A DNA stretch of 64,000 bases from Janthinobacterium sp. B9-8 (GCF_000969645.2 NZ_CP014222.1:3785740-3849739); one strand, 5' to 3'. Counted from the stretch's first letter, positions 27,783-37,560 are shown. Notes: generated by a model not told the origin, from the sequence alone. Made by a program: numbers and translations.

Positions 27783-28583
27783 TCAACGATTATTTTTAAC
27801 CCATTCCAGCCATGGCTTAAATAAAGAAGGACATCGCGCAGCAACTACCGATCTTTGCCAAATATGATCCTGCCAGTAATTATCATGATGGATACTGGCA
27901 ATTTGTCCGCCGGATTCCAGTAAAATCAATACCCCTGCCGCGTAATCCCATAATTTTTGCGAGCCATGCAACATTAAATCGGTACGCCCTGCCGCCAGCC
28001 AGCACCAATCGATAGTTGACGATCCATAATTGCGCAAGCTGCTAAAGGGGGCCACGCTCACCACCCGTGCTGGCAAGCGCCCGCCTAAATACTTAGGCTC
28101 CACTGCTGCCACCGCCTCACACAAAGACTTGGGGATCTCGGTGCGTAGCGGTAAAGATCGCCCATTCATCCACGCGCCGTAGCCTGCGGCAGCCGAAAAG
28201 CACTCGTCCAAGGCCGGTACATACACCACACCCAATACAGGCCGCCCTTGGCGAAATAGCGCAATCGACACCGAAAAATGCGGCAAGCCATGCACAAAAT
28301 TAGTTGTGCCATCAATCGGATCAACAATCCACAGCCCGTCCGCATGATTTTCCCACAACGCTTTTTGCTCGGCGACGCTCATTTCCTCACCCAACACCGG
28401 GCAATTTACAATCTTAGGGAGCTCACGCTGCAAAGCCGCTTGCGACGCCATATCGGCCTCGGTAAAGAGGCTGCCATCCTGTTTACGGCTTGACGCCACC
28501 TGCTGAAAACGCGGCATGATCTCATCCACCGCCACACGCCTAGCCAAAGCCACCAGATCAGATAAACGCTCAAAATCGCTCAC
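27783..28583 (-). CDS. Inositol monophosphatase family protein
   Basis: 266 residues of the lithium-sensitive, magnesium-dependent phosphatase superfamily. Metal-binding motifs are LGEEM (Glu), WIVDPIDGTTNFVHGLPHFSVS (the DPIDGT signature) and the C-terminal KLWDYAAG. The family includes SuhB/IMPase, CysQ and histidinol phosphatases. The sequence is nearest to general IMPase types, but the substrate cannot be fixed. It is unlikely to be the housekeeping SuhB because the spacing and C-terminal half are divergent. It stands alone, with a terminator downstream, between xfp and nupC. Confidence 0.85.
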   Translation of the reverse strand: MSDFERLSDLVALARRVAVDEIMPRFQQVASSRKQDGSLFTEADMASQAALQRELPKIVNCPVLGEEMSVAEQKALWENHADGLWIVDPIDGTTNFVHGLPHFSVSIALFRQGRPVLGVVYVPALDECFSAAAGYGAWMNGRSLPLRTEIPKSLCEAVAAVEPKYLGGRLPARVVSVAPFSSLRNYGSSTIDWCWLAAGRTDLMLHGSQKLWDYAAGVLILLESGGQIASIHHDNYWQDHIWQRSVVAARCPSLFKPWLEWVKNNR

Positions 28584-28734
28584 AGCTTTCTCCCTTGTTT
28601 ACCCCTCATTGTAAGGCCACAAGCCCGCTTTGTTGCATGTGCACATGAAAAAACGCTGGGGAATATATATAGGGAGGCCAAGTTTCACCCCAATCCTATC
28701 AACTTAAATAAATCCAGCGGAAAATGACGCTTTT

Positions 28735-28805
28735 GTAGCTTGAGTTACGCGATATATCGCTGAGCGAGGTAAACCTCGCACGCAGGCTGCTATAACCCAA
28801 CCTAC
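28735..28805. repeat. GTAGxTTGGGTTA palindromic repeat, long form, copy B
   Basis: Nearly identical over about 70 bases to copy A (24934-25002). The right arm is TAACCCAACCTAC. The inner arms GAGCGAGGT / AACCTCGC differ from copy A (GAGAGAGGT / AACCTCAC) by a paired change that keeps the stem. It lies downstream of xfp. Confidence 0.88.
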
Positions 28806-28821
28806 AAAAAAACCCACCCAT

Positions 28822-28857
28822 AAAAAAACCGCTCCCCCATCAGGAAAGCGGTTTTTG
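28822..28857 (-). terminator. xfp terminator
   Basis: AAAAACCGCT / AGCGGTTTTT with a loop of about 15 bases and a run of Us in the minus-strand transcript, 30 bases beyond the xfp stop. Confidence 0.9.
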
Positions 28858-28885
28858 TGGATTTTAATCAGCTAAACAGCGCTAA

Positions 28886-31285
28886 TTAATAAGGCCACTT
28901 CCAGTTTTTAACTTCTGGCATATCGTCGCCGTGTTCTGCAATGTATTGGCCGTGTTCTACCAATTTATCCGACAGTTTTTGACGGACATGTGCGCCGATT
29001 TTTTGCAAAGATGGCACACGGTCGATCACGTCGATGGCTAAGTTATAGCGATCCAGCTTGTTCACCACCACCATATCAAACGGTGTAGAGGTCGAGCCTT
29101 CTTCGATATAACCACGCGCATGGATATTGCTATGGCCATTGCGACGGTAAGTCAGGCGGTGAATCAGCCATGGGTAGCCGTGGAAGGCAAACATCACTGG
29201 CTTATCGGTCGTAAACAGCGAATCAAACTCGCGGTCAGACAAGCCGTGTGAGTGCTCTTCTTCTGGCTGCAAAGTCATCAAATCGCAGACGTTTACAAAG
29301 CGGATTTTCAGATCAGGGAAGTGCTGGCGCAGCAAATCAGTTGCAGCCAAGGCTTCCATAGTCGGTACTTCACCCGCGCAAGCCATCACGACATCTGGCT
29401 CGCCGCCTTGATCATTAGACGCCCAGTCCCAGATCCCCAAACCCTTAGTGCAATGGGTTATGGCTTGATCCATGGTCAGATATTGCAGCGCTGGCTGCTT
29501 ACCGGCAACCACTACGTTTACATAATGACGGCTGCGTAATACATGATCGGTTACGCTGAGCAGGGTGTTAGCATCTGCTGGGAGGTAAACGCGGATCACT
29601 TCAGCACGCTTGTTAATCACATGATCAAGGAAACCCGGATCTTGATGTGAGAAACCGTTGTGATCCTGACGCCATACATGCGATGTGAGCAGGTAATTGA
29701 GCGATGGCAACGGTTTACGCCAATTGATCGTGCGAGTTGTTTTCAGCCATTTTGCGTGCTGATTAAACATCGAATCAATCACATGGATAAACGCTTCGTA
29801 GCAGCTAAAGAAGCCGTGACGACCAGTCAGGTTGTATGCTTCCAGCCAGCCTTGGCAGGTGTGCTCAGACAAGATTTCCATGACGCGACCATCTTGGGCC
29901 AAGTAATCATTGTTTTTATCGGCTTCAAGGTAATCAGCAAACCAAGTTTTGCCTGATACATCGAACACATCGTTCCAGCGGTTGGATGCAGTTTCGTCTG
30001 GCCCAAAGATACGGAAGTTCTTTTGCTCTTCGTTCTCTACCATCACATCGCGCAGGAATTTACCCATTACACGAGTGGCTTCGGCGTTCACTGTACCTGG
30101 CTTGTCAAAAGTAACCGCATATTTACGGAAATCTGGCATACGCAGATCTTTAGACTCTTGACCATGCACGACTGGATTAGAGCCCATGCGCAACGCGCCT
30201 TCCGGTGCTAATTCGGCCAGCTCTGCCTTGAAGGAGCCATCGGTATTGAACAGCTCTTCAGGACGATAGCTCTTCATCCAGTTTTCTAAGTTATGGACGT
30301 TTTCTTCATCAATATCAGAGAACGGCACTTGATGGCTACGCCAGTAATCTTCAACTTTCTTACCCTTAATTTCTTTCGGGCCAGTCCAGCCCTTAGGCGT
30401 ACGCATCACAATCATTGGGTAGCGTGGGCGAACGATAGGCTGGCCCGCATCCATTTCTGCCTGCGCCTTAGCACGAATCGCATCCAGCTCGGCCATACAC
30501 AGATCCATGGTCGCAGCCATTTTTTGGTGGATCTCGGTAAACGATTCATTCTTTTCATTAAATGTTTCGGTTTTCAGCTCAACAAAGTGCGGCTTATAGC
30601 CGTAACCTTCAAATAGCTTGGTAATTTCTTCGTGGCTAATACGGGACAGCAGTGTTGGATTGGCAATCTTGTAGCCATTCAAATGCAAGATAGGCAGTAC
30701 AAAGCCGTCATTCACTGGGTGCAGGTATTTATTCGAGTGCCAAGATGCTGCCAGCGGGCCAGTTTCAGCTTCACCATCACCCACAACGGCAATCACCGTT
30801 TGAGTTGGATTATCAAACGCAGCACCAAAAGCATGTGAAAGCGAATAACCCAACTCGCCGCCTTCGTGCATCGAGCCCGGAGTTTCCGGTGCTACGTGTG
30901 AAGGAATACCGCGTGGGAAGGAGAATTGCTTAAACAGGCGTTGCATACCGGCAGTGGTGCGGTCGATATGTGGATAAAATTCTTCGTAGCTGCCTTCCAG
31001 ATAAGTATTTGCCACCAAACCCGGACCGCCGTGGCCAGGACCAGTGATATAAATCATTGGGCTTTTACGTTGTTTAATAATGCGATTGGCGTGAACATAA
31101 ATAAAATTCAGACCGGGCGTTGTGCCCCAGTGGCCCAGCAAACGTGGCTTGATATGAGCAAACTTCAGTTGCTCGGTAAGAAGCGGATTATCTAACAAAT
31201 AAATTTGGCCAACTGAAAGATAGTTAGCCGCACGCCAGTAAGCGTGCATTTTGTCGATTTGTGCAAGAGATAGCTGTTGAGTCAC
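28886..31285 (-). CDS. xfp: Xylulose 5-phosphate/fructose 6-phosphate phosphoketolase
   Basis: Thiamine-diphosphate enzyme of 799 residues, the usual length. It cleaves xylulose 5-phosphate (and probably fructose 6-phosphate) with phosphate to acetyl phosphate plus glyceraldehyde 3-phosphate (or erythrose 4-phosphate). Seen: [39 protein letters not shown] (ThDP site), the middle [19 protein letters not shown], and the C-terminal [16 protein letters not shown]. Translation starts at GTG 31285, with GAGGTG 4 bases upstream. Followed by a terminator and a palindromic repeat. No acetate kinase gene is adjacent. With the deo genes nearby it could divert pentose phosphates to acetyl phosphate (inference). 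Confidence 0.96.
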   Translation of the reverse strand: MTQQLSLAQIDKMHAYWRAANYLSVGQIYLLDNPLLTEQLKFAHIKPRLLGHWGTTPGLNFIYVHANRIIKQRKSPMIYITGPGHGGPGLVANTYLEGSYEEFYPHIDRTTAGMQRLFKQFSFPRGIPSHVAPETPGSMHEGGELGYSLSHAFGAAFDNPTQTVIAVVGDGEAETGPLAASWHSNKYLHPVNDGFVLPILHLNGYKIANPTLLSRISHEEITKLFEGYGYKPHFVELKTETFNEKNESFTEIHQKMAATMDLCMAELDAIRAKAQAEMDAGQPIVRPRYPMIVMRTPKGWTGPKEIKGKKVEDYWRSHQVPFSDIDEENVHNLENWMKSYRPEELFNTDGSFKAELAELAPEGALRMGSNPVVHGQESKDLRMPDFRKYAVTFDKPGTVNAEATRVMGKFLRDVMVENEEQKNFRIFGPDETASNRWNDVFDVSGKTWFADYLEADKNNDYLAQDGRVMEILSEHTCQGWLEAYNLTGRHGFFSCYEAFIHVIDSMFNQHAKWLKTTRTINWRKPLPSLNYLLTSHVWRQDHNGFSHQDPGFLDHVINKRAEVIRVYLPADANTLLSVTDHVLRSRHYVNVVVAGKQPALQYLTMDQAITHCTKGLGIWDWASNDQGGEPDVVMACAGEVPTMEALAATDLLRQHFPDLKIRFVNVCDLMTLQPEEEHSHGLSDREFDSLFTTDKPVMFAFHGYPWLIHRLTYRRNGHSNIHARGYIEEGSTSTPFDMVVVNKLDRYNLAIDVIDRVPSLQKIGAHVRQKLSDKLVEHGQYIAEHGDDMPEVKNWKWPY

Positions 31286-31925
31286 GGAACACCTCGTTGA
31301 GAGTTGCTAATCAGTAAATCGTTAAGAATTTCATCTGTTGAAATCCACTGTACATGATTACTATTTAAGGCTGTATGACAAAAATCAAACCTGTTAAAAG
31401 TCGAACACAATAAGTTTTTCACCTTAGTACCGACGATCAAAAGTACTGCTTTGTTCCTGATGCTTTCCAAAACAACAAAAAATACCATAGGACAAATATG
31501 GTATTTCGTTCATACCCCGCATTTTAAGAAATTAACCCGCATAAATAAGATACATTATATTTTATTAACAAGCATTTTATTTATAATAAATATTGCCTTG
31601 TTTTTTAAAAACCTACGCATTTAATAAATTAAATATAATTATATTAATTTCAATTTAAATACTACACAGGCAATAATTTAGCAGGAATAAGTATCTATCT
31701 AAGCAGCGCTATGCCTTACTTGCTCTTTGTTTATTGTTCCGGTAACTTGCCAATGTTACGTAAGTCTAAAGTAAAAAAATCCGTAAATCATGCCCACACT
31801 TGTAGCCAAGCTATGCTTCAAACTACTCATTTATTTAGCTGTAGCACTAACAAGTGCTGACAAGATGGCGCGCGGCACTCCCCTTACACCCCCATTTTTC
31901 TTAAATTAATGTATTGGAGCAATCT
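31286..31925. other. 640-base AT-rich intergenic region between xfp and the Ter-like operon
   Basis: No convincing ORF. From about 31545 to 31680 the sequence is almost all A/T, with runs such as TTTATTTATAATAAAT. This would suit a curved, H-NS/MvaT-type silenced promoter region for the divergent xfp and Ter-like transcripts, but no defined binding site can be named. Confidence 0.5.
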
Positions 31926-32675
31926 ATGAGCTTGCCTATGGCAAAAGAGCAGGAAAAAGTTCGTTTGGTTTTACAAAAGCAAAATGTACCGCCAAGCTTT
32001 AAAATCAATATGAAACTGTTTGCTGATGTAAGTGGCTCATTTAAAGATGAATTCACCAAGAAATTAGCCAATGACAGCTATATTGTTGATCCGTTTTTTA
32101 CTGCTGCGCTCGCAATTGCAGGCGTCATTGATCCAGACCGCAATATTCAGATTATTGGCTTTTCTGATCGCGCGCTCGATACGGGCGACTATTCGGTTGA
32201 TGGAGCCGAAGGGATACGCACTGAATTCTTACAGCGCGCCAAGCCTATTTTATGGGGCTCTACCGATTATGCTAAGGCGTTAGAAGCTTTACTTAAAAGC
32301 GAAGCCATGGAGAAATCACTAGGTGGCATGCTCAAAGGCTTATTTGGCTTTGGCAAGAAAAAAACCGTAGAGAAAAAAGAAGCATTTTTAGTTTTATTTG
32401 TTTCCGATGGCGAAGATATGGGTTCGGCTCAGAATTTTATTTCTCAATTAAAAGAGCTGGCTGAGATTGGTACTTTTGTCGCATTAATTGGTGCAAACTC
32501 AGATAAAAATGTAAAGTTTAATTTGATGCAAAAAGCTGCTAAAGAAGTAGAAGGCTGCACATTTCATCGCTTAACTGAATTAGCCAGCCTTTCAACAGAC
32601 CAACTTTATGACCGTATTTTTGATACTGAATTTAAGCGCTGGTTTGAGCAATTACCCGCTGAATATAAAGTGTAA
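31926..32675 (+). CDS. VWA-domain protein of the tellurium-resistance (TerF/TerY-like) type
   Basis: 249 residues, cytoplasmic. A von Willebrand A fold starts at about residue 25. The MIDAS motif DVSGS (metal-ion adhesion site, D-x-S-x-S) follows NMKLFA, and the later VLFVSDGEDMG gives the distal MIDAS aspartates. A basic insertion GFGKKKTVEKK lies in the middle. The ATG at 31926 has GGAG 7 bases before it. It is the first gene of a four-gene operon with a TerD-domain protein and a TelA-family protein, as in Ter stress modules. It probably binds a partner through the metal site; the partner is unknown. Confidence 0.8.
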   Translation: MSLPMAKEQEKVRLVLQKQNVPPSFKINMKLFADVSGSFKDEFTKKLANDSYIVDPFFTAALAIAGVIDPDRNIQIIGFSDRALDTGDYSVDGAEGIRTEFLQRAKPILWGSTDYAKALEALLKSEAMEKSLGGMLKGLFGFGKKKTVEKKEAFLVLFVSDGEDMGSAQNFISQLKELAEIGTFVALIGANSDKNVKFNLMQKAAKEVEGCTFHRLTELASLSTDQLYDRIFDTEFKRWFEQLPAEYKV

Positions 32676-32752
32676 TAATGGCTGAATTAAGCGGCAGCCA
32701 AGTCTACCGTTTTAAGATTTGATTCAACATTAAACCTATGTAAGGATAAAAA

Positions 32753-33343
32753 ATGCTCCCCATGACTAAAGGCGGCAGCTTGCCGCTCACAAAAAACAGT
32801 GAACCATTACAAGAAGTCCGCCTTGAGCTGTCTTGGTCTCCTCCCAAAAACAGCAGCAAAGGCAGCTATGATCTGGACGCCAGCGCCTTCCCCCTCAATA
32901 GCAACGGTGGTGGCCCAATGGGAACCATCACCGAAGTAAGCCATATCTGCTATTGGGGCCAGCAAAAAACGCCGTCTATGGAGCACCTAGCTGGAGATGA
33001 TCGTACGGGTGACGGCGATGAGCCTGATGAAATCATCTTGGTCCGCTTTAATGCCCTGCCAAGTCAGTGCGATTTAATCGCCATTGTTGGCACCATCGAT
33101 AAAGCAATCGAGCGTGGACAAAGCTTTGCCGAAGTTGCCGATGCAACGATGCAAATCTTTAATAATAAAACCAATGAGCTATTAGCCTCAGCTAAGCTTG
33201 CAGCGCTAGACGCTGGCTCTACGGGCTGCTTATTTGCAAGTATCCGCAAGAAAAATCAGATTTGGACAGTAGAAAACGTAAGCCAAGGCTATCCGGGCAA
33301 AGAATTGCCTGATTTCTTCCAGCTATTTGGCTATCAAGGCTAA
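32753..33343 (+). CDS. TerD-family (tellurium resistance/stress) protein
   Basis: 196 residues. TerD hallmarks: a GGSLPLTK N-terminal beta strand; LSWSPP followed by YDLDASAFPL (a calcium-binding loop in the family); the acidic loop GDDRTGDGDEPDEIILV; and a C-terminal block ending GCLFASIRKKNQIWTVENVSQGYPGKELPDFF. TerD proteins bind calcium and act in general chemical, phage and colicin stress responses. AGGA lies 6 bases before the ATG. Its stop is 2 bases before the next gene's ATG, so the operon is tightly packed. Confidence 0.9.
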   Translation: MLPMTKGGSLPLTKNSEPLQEVRLELSWSPPKNSSKGSYDLDASAFPLNSNGGGPMGTITEVSHICYWGQQKTPSMEHLAGDDRTGDGDEPDEIILVRFNALPSQCDLIAIVGTIDKAIERGQSFAEVADATMQIFNNKTNELLASAKLAALDAGSTGCLFASIRKKNQIWTVENVSQGYPGKELPDFFQLFGYQG

Positions 33344-33345
33344 TT

Positions 33346-34080
33346 ATGTCTGGGTATCGCGATTTATTTGGCGCTCCTTCAGCCCCAATGCGCGACCTGT
33401 TTGGGGAGCAGCAGGTTGCTCCCCCGGCAGCCCCCGTTGCCGAAGCATTGACCGATCTATTTGCCGGACAAACAAGCGCCACTGTGCCTGCTAAGGCAGA
33501 TTTAAACCCAGCACCCGCTGCACCAACAACAATTGCCAGCACTGAAGGCGTTAATCTGCGTTATGCAGAATTAACTCAAGCCAGCGAGCAGTTAATGCAC
33601 CGCGTAATCGACCTCACCCAATCCGTTAAAAGCCGTGAAAATCTATTAAATACGATATTTACTGAAGCCAAACGCCAAGCAGATGATTTACAAGCCACAA
33701 TCAATCCCAAACGCAGCATATTGTTTAGAAAAACAACGATAGATAAGGCGCAAGCACATGCCTTAATCGATCAGTTGCAGTTATTTATGCGGCAAGAATT
33801 AAAACCAGATCTATTTTTACAAAATGATATCGACGAATTACTGCGCCAAACCGATTATCTAGATCGTCTGGCCCATGTTTTAAAAACGGATGCGCTGCTC
33901 GTACTGGCTCCGCAAGATCAGCTACTTAATCGCATCCTGACGCAAGCACAAATTCTGGCCCTGCAAGCCGCATCCACACGGCAGCTCACAGCCCAACTGG
34001 GCGAGCAACTCCATGATATTGAAAACTGGCGCACCCACTTTCTATCTCTATTAGTCGTCAATATTCAGCAAAAACTCTGA
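33346..34080 (+). CDS. Unrecognised helical protein with repeated DLF motifs, Ter-like operon
   Basis: 244 residues and not assigned to a family. The first 75 residues are Ala/Pro-rich and disordered-looking. They contain YRDLFGAP at residues 4-11, then MRDLFGEQ at 15-22 and LTDLFAGQ at 35-42, i.e. three DLF elements. From about residue 78 to the end the sequence is strongly helical and coiled-coil-like (for example LMHRVIDLTQSVKSRENLL). No signal peptide or membrane segment. The next gene, telA, starts with the same YKDLFGSP motif, so the two probably bind a common partner by this short motif. It sits between terD and telA with gaps of 2 and 8 bases. I cannot give a function. Confidence 0.75.
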   Translation: MSGYRDLFGAPSAPMRDLFGEQQVAPPAAPVAEALTDLFAGQTSATVPAKADLNPAPAAPTTIASTEGVNLRYAELTQASEQLMHRVIDLTQSVKSRENLLNTIFTEAKRQADDLQATINPKRSILFRKTTIDKAQAHALIDQLQLFMRQELKPDLFLQNDIDELLRQTDYLDRLAHVLKTDALLVLAPQDQLLNRILTQAQILALQAASTRQLTAQLGEQLHDIENWRTHFLSLLVVNIQQKL

Positions 34081-34088
34081 GGATCACC

Positions 34089-35225
34089 ATGTCGCAATAT
34101 AAGGACTTATTTGGCAGCCCAACACCGGGCCCAAGCCCTCAAACTAGCGAAGTAAACCAAACCGTAAACACAGTGTTAAATGTTATTCAGCCATCAGAAG
34201 TGGCAGCCCCTGCAGCTGTAGATCCCGCAGCGACCTCAGCCCCAGTTGCTGATCCCGCCTTAGTGGCACAAATTCGCCAACTAGGCAGCGAGCAGCTCGA
34301 GGAAATCGGCAACAGGCAAACTCAGCAATTGGTTAATTTATCCGATCAGCTGTTAGCTAAAACACGGGCCAGTGATACCGGCGATTTTGGCCGCGGCATG
34401 AATGATGTGCTTAAGCTAATGACTACCGTGCACTACGATCAGCTCGGCGAGCCCAGCGGCTTAAACGGGCTGGTTAATCGCCTGAAACGCACTTTAAAAG
34501 TGGCAAAAGTGGATGTTGTACAGGCGTTTGATAGCGCAAAAGGGCAAATCGACAAAATTTGCAACGATATGCGCAATCGCCTACGCGTCATGGAAACCGA
34601 TAACCAATGGCTAAGCAACGCTTACGAAGCCAATCTAGCCGATATGCGCGCGCTAGAGCAAATCCTGCCCGCCATCGGCGTTGTACTTGCCGAAGAGCAG
34701 CAAAAGCTGGCAGCACTTGATCCTAACGACCCGATGCAAATTGCCGGGCAACGGCAACGGGTAGATCGCTTAACACGCAGGGCAGAAACAATCGAGCTAC
34801 AAATCCATCAGGCCAAATTACGCGCATTTCAAATCAAGGGCTTAGAAGACGCAAATCGCGGGATTACTGATGATTTTCGCTCTTTGCTGGAAAACGCGAT
34901 TCCTGCTTGGGGAACGGATATCAGTATGGGTTTGCTCAGCCTGCGACAAAAAGCCAATTTAGAAATTAGTAACCGCGTTAAAGATCAGATTCAATCTTCA
35001 ATGAAGCGGGCAGCAGATCAAATTCACGACAATGTAATTGGCGCTGAAACGGCACTACAAAGACAGGCTGTAGATGTAAATACGCTGCAACATGTGCAGG
35101 ATAAAACCATTAATATGATCAGGCAAAAACTGCAATTGGCCGAGCAACGCAGCCAGCAGCGAGCCAAAACAACCCAAGAACTTATGCGGATGGATGCTGA
35201 ATTAAAACAAACTTTGAAAATCTGA
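34089..35225 (+). CDS. telA: TelA-family toxic-anion (tellurite) resistance protein with N-terminal YKDLFGSP motif
   Basis: 378 residues. From about residue 60 on it is an all-helical TelA-type domain: FGRGMNDVLKLMTTVHYDQLGEPSGLNGLVNRLKR, the ETDNQWLSNAYEANLADMRALEQ helix, the RQRVDRLTRRAETIELQ helix, and GTDISMGLLSLRQK. TelA proteins accompany TerD proteins in tellurite, antimicrobial-peptide and other stress modules; the biochemical activity is unknown. The N-terminal 50 residues are Pro/Ala-rich and begin with YKDLFGSP, matching the upstream gene's N terminus. Last gene of the operon, with a strong terminator behind it. Confidence 0.88.
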   Translation: MSQYKDLFGSPTPGPSPQTSEVNQTVNTVLNVIQPSEVAAPAAVDPAATSAPVADPALVAQIRQLGSEQLEEIGNRQTQQLVNLSDQLLAKTRASDTGDFGRGMNDVLKLMTTVHYDQLGEPSGLNGLVNRLKRTLKVAKVDVVQAFDSAKGQIDKICNDMRNRLRVMETDNQWLSNAYEANLADMRALEQILPAIGVVLAEEQQKLAALDPNDPMQIAGQRQRVDRLTRRAETIELQIHQAKLRAFQIKGLEDANRGITDDFRSLLENAIPAWGTDISMGLLSLRQKANLEISNRVKDQIQSSMKRAADQIHDNVIGAETALQRQAVDVNTLQHVQDKTINMIRQKLQLAEQRSQQRAKTTQELMRMDAELKQTLKI

Positions 35226-35273
35226 TTCAAAGCACATTTAACCCGATGTTCACTACTTTAGTTTTGTATGAGT

Positions 35274-35312
35274 AAAAAGCCCCGCTGTTTTTGCAGCGGG
35301 GCTTTTTATTTT
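35274..35312. terminator. Bidirectional terminator between telA and the antiporter gene
   Basis: AAAAAGCCCCGCTG / CAGCGGGGCTTTTT, a 14-bp stem with a short T loop. It lies between convergent telA and the minus-strand antiporter gene (stop at 35311). Confidence 0.95.
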
Positions 35313-36717
35313 AAAACGAATGACTAAAGAAAATTAAAGTCATTACTACAAATAGCGGCAAAAGAATCGCGCAAGACCAAGCCATATAACCAAAGAAGCT
35401 TGGCATCTTAATACCACGATCTTCAGCAACCGCCTTCACCATAAAATTAGGTGCATTACCGATATAGCTTAATGCGCCCATAAACACCGAGCCTGCCGAA
35501 ATAGCCAGCAAGGTAGAAGCCATAGGGCCCATCATTTGCACGGCATCGCCATGAGCCAGATTAAAGAACACCAGATAAGTTGGCGCATTATCCAGGAAGG
35601 CAGAGAGTAAACCTGTCATCCAGAAATACATATAATCAATCGGCCCGCCGCTGGCATTGCTTACGGTATTGACCAGAGGCGCTAAATGCCCTGCCTCACC
35701 CGCCCGCAAGATAGCGATCGCTGGGGCCATGACAATAAAAATACCGGCAAATAATTTAGCCACTTCTAGAATAGGGCCCCAGTTAAAGTCATTCCCAGCC
35801 CGAACTGGCTTGGGTGTGAACTTTAAAGAAAGCAGTGCTAAAGCCAGCAAAATTAAATCGCGCATTAAATCCTGAATCGCGAGCTCAGTACCCGCAATAT
35901 TCCAGCTAATTCCTGGCTTCCACACCCCCGACATCACCACCGAAGCTACTACCGCAACAATCAAAAAGAAATTGAATTTGCCATGAATTTTAATCGGCTT
36001 ATCTTTAGTTTTATCAATTTCTAGCACGCCTTCTTTTTTGAAGTAATAGCTATCAATAAAATAAAACACCGTCAGCAATACAGCAGCGGCAAAAGCCACT
36101 AAAGGCAGCATATGGCTAAAGGTCCAGAAAAAATCCACGCCCTTTAAAAAGCCCAGAAACAAAGGAGGATCACCTAGAGGGGTTAAACCACCACCAATAT
36201 TCGCCACCAGAAAAATAAAGAACACCACCACGTGCACATTATGTTTGCGGTTGTCATTGGCTTTAATCAGCGGGCGAATCAAGAGCATTGCCGCACCCGT
36301 CGTTCCCATAATCGATGCCAATACCGTACCTAAAGCTAAAAGAGCAGTATTAAGCTTGGGAGAACCGTGCAAGTTTCCCCACACTAAAATCCCACCCGAA
36401 ATGGTGTAGAGGGCAAATAAAATCAAGATAAAGGGAATATATTCAGCAATCATCGCATGCGCAATCACGCCCAGCGATGTAGGTAAGCCAAACACCATGG
36501 TAAACGGCAGTAAAAGACATGCCACCCAGAAAGCGGTGACCTTGCCAAAATGGCTGTGCCAAAAATGCGGTGCAAACAGCGGAAACAGCGCAATCGAGAG
36601 CAAAATACCCACAAAAGGTAACGCCCAAAGCAAGCTTAAACTGGCACCATCAAAATCTGCCGCCAGCGCAACGCCAGGCAGCAGACTTAAAGCAAGAAGT
36701 AAGTTTTTTTTCATCAT
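35311..36717 (-). CDS. NhaD-like sodium:proton antiporter (ion transporter superfamily)
   Basis: Inner-membrane protein of 468 residues with an apparent cleavable signal or first membrane segment ([13 protein letters not shown]) and about 11-12 further hydrophobic segments. Ion-transporter-superfamily features are the motif [19 protein letters not shown] (about residue 175) and the matching C-terminal repeat block [18 protein letters not shown] with [16 protein letters not shown]. By family it exchanges sodium (or lithium) for protons at alkaline pH; related members carry citrate or arsenite, so the ion is inferred. Its ATG overlaps the gloA stop (ATGA), so the two genes are co-translated. 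Confidence 0.85.
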   Translation of the reverse strand: MMKKNLLLALSLLPGVALAADFDGASLSLLWALPFVGILLSIALFPLFAPHFWHSHFGKVTAFWVACLLLPFTMVFGLPTSLGVIAHAMIAEYIPFILILFALYTISGGILVWGNLHGSPKLNTALLALGTVLASIMGTTGAAMLLIRPLIKANDNRKHNVHVVVFFIFLVANIGGGLTPLGDPPLFLGFLKGVDFFWTFSHMLPLVAFAAAVLLTVFYFIDSYYFKKEGVLEIDKTKDKPIKIHGKFNFFLIVAVVASVVMSGVWKPGISWNIAGTELAIQDLMRDLILLALALLSLKFTPKPVRAGNDFNWGPILEVAKLFAGIFIVMAPAIAILRAGEAGHLAPLVNTVSNASGGPIDYMYFWMTGLLSAFLDNAPTYLVFFNLAHGDAVQMMGPMASTLLAISAGSVFMGALSYIGNAPNFMVKAVAEDRGIKMPSFFGYMAWSCAILLPLFVVMTLIFFSHSF

Positions 36718-37097
36718 GACTTTTGGATAAATTCGATTTTGTAACCATCCGGATCCTCAACAAAAGCAATAATCGTAGTGCCATGCTTCATTGGACCCGG
36801 CTCGCGAACCACCTTACCGCCTTTTTGGCGTACCTCGTTACAACAGGCAAAAATATCGTCTATTTCAATGGCGATATGCCCATACGCATTGCCAAGATCA
36901 TATTGTGCGGTATCCCAATTATGAGTGAGCTCCAGCACCGTACCGTTGGCTTCATCTTCATAACCTAAAAATGCCAAAGTAAAGCGCCCCTCAGGAAAAT
37001 CCTTGCTGCGCAATAAACGCATGCCTAGCACTTCGGTATAAAACTGAATAGATAGTTCCAAATTGCCCACACGGAGCATGGTATGCAACAAGCGCAT
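36714..37097 (-). CDS. gloA: Lactoylglutathione lyase (glyoxalase I)
   Basis: 127 residues of the vicinal-oxygen-chelate fold. The four metal ligands are recognisable: His in RLLHTMLRV, Glu in VLELTHNW, His in YGHIAIEI and Glu in YKIEFIQ. It isomerises the methylglyoxal-glutathione hemithioacetal to S-lactoylglutathione. The start at 37097 ([13 protein letters not shown]) matches the family; the longer frame to 37115 is not supported. It is upstream of, and overlapping by four bases with, the antiporter gene. Pairing with an ion antiporter recalls the link of glyoxalase to K+/H+ efflux in other bacteria, which is inference here. Confidence 0.96.
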   Translation of the reverse strand: MRLLHTMLRVGNLELSIQFYTEVLGMRLLRSKDFPEGRFTLAFLGYEDEANGTVLELTHNWDTAQYDLGNAYGHIAIEIDDIFACCNEVRQKGGKVVREPGPMKHGTTIIAFVEDPDGYKIEFIQKS

Positions 37098-37299
37098 GAC
37101 GATTGTCCAATTCAAGAAAACTCGAGTTTACCGTGTTTCTATTGCCTATTAAGGCCACGGCATAAATTCACGTTTTTTTTCCAGCGCTACTTTAAGCAAA
37201 GCTAATCAATCTAGCTATTTACTCCACAAAAAAAATCATACTAATCAGTAAGTAAGCTATTAACCCATAAGTTTAAAGCTAATTTATACGGCCTAAAGG

Positions 37300-37327
37300 T
37301 TGACACAAAATCTCAATACATTACAAT
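37300..37327 (+). promoter_or_regulatory. Promoter of the first two tRNA-Lys genes
   Basis: TTGACA (37300-37305), a 16-base spacer and TACAAT (37322-37327), followed by a GC-rich discriminator (GCGTCC) typical of stable-RNA promoters, about 22 bases before the first tRNA. Confidence 0.85.
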
Positions 37328-37349
37328 GCGTCCTCTCTGAAGTGCGAGC

Positions 37350-37425
37350 GGGTCGTTAGCTCAGTTGGTAGAGCAGTGGACTTTTAATCCATTTGTCGCA
37401 GGTTCGAATCCCGCACGACCCACCA
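37350..37425 (+). tRNA. tRNA-Lys (anticodon TTT), first copy
   Basis: 76 bases with full cloverleaf: acceptor GGGTCGT / ACGACCC, D-arm AGCTCAGTTGGTAGAGC, anticodon loop CTTTTAA, T-arm GTTCGAATC, and encoded CCA. The anticodon-stem base pair at 27-43 is T-A, against C-G in the third copy. Confidence 0.98.
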
Positions 37426-37449
37426 CTCACACACAGATAAAGTATTTTA

Positions 37450-37525
37450 GGGCTGTTAGCTCAGCTGGTAGAGCAGCGGACTCTTAATCCGTAGGTCGAC
37501 AGTTCGAATCTGTCACAGCCCACCA
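37450..37525 (+). tRNA. tRNA-Lys (anticodon CTT)
   Basis: 76 bases: acceptor GGGCTGT / ACAGCCC, D-arm AGCTCAGCTGGTAGAGC, anticodon loop CTCTTAA, T-arm AGTTCGAATCT, encoded CCA. It lies 24 bases downstream of the first tRNA and shares its promoter; a terminator follows. Confidence 0.98.
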
Positions 37526-37532
37526 AAAAATT

Positions 37533-37560
37533 AGCCCAATCAGAAACGATTGGGTTTTTT
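37533..37560 (+). terminator. Terminator of the two-tRNA transcript
   Basis: GCCCAAT / ATTGGGT stem with loop CAGAAACG and six Ts, 8 bases after the CCA of tRNA-Lys(CTT). Confidence 0.92.

Noticed and set aside
31282..31488. 68-codon ORF overlapping the xfp start
   Set aside because: AT-rich low-complexity product in the xfp promoter region, with no homology recognised.
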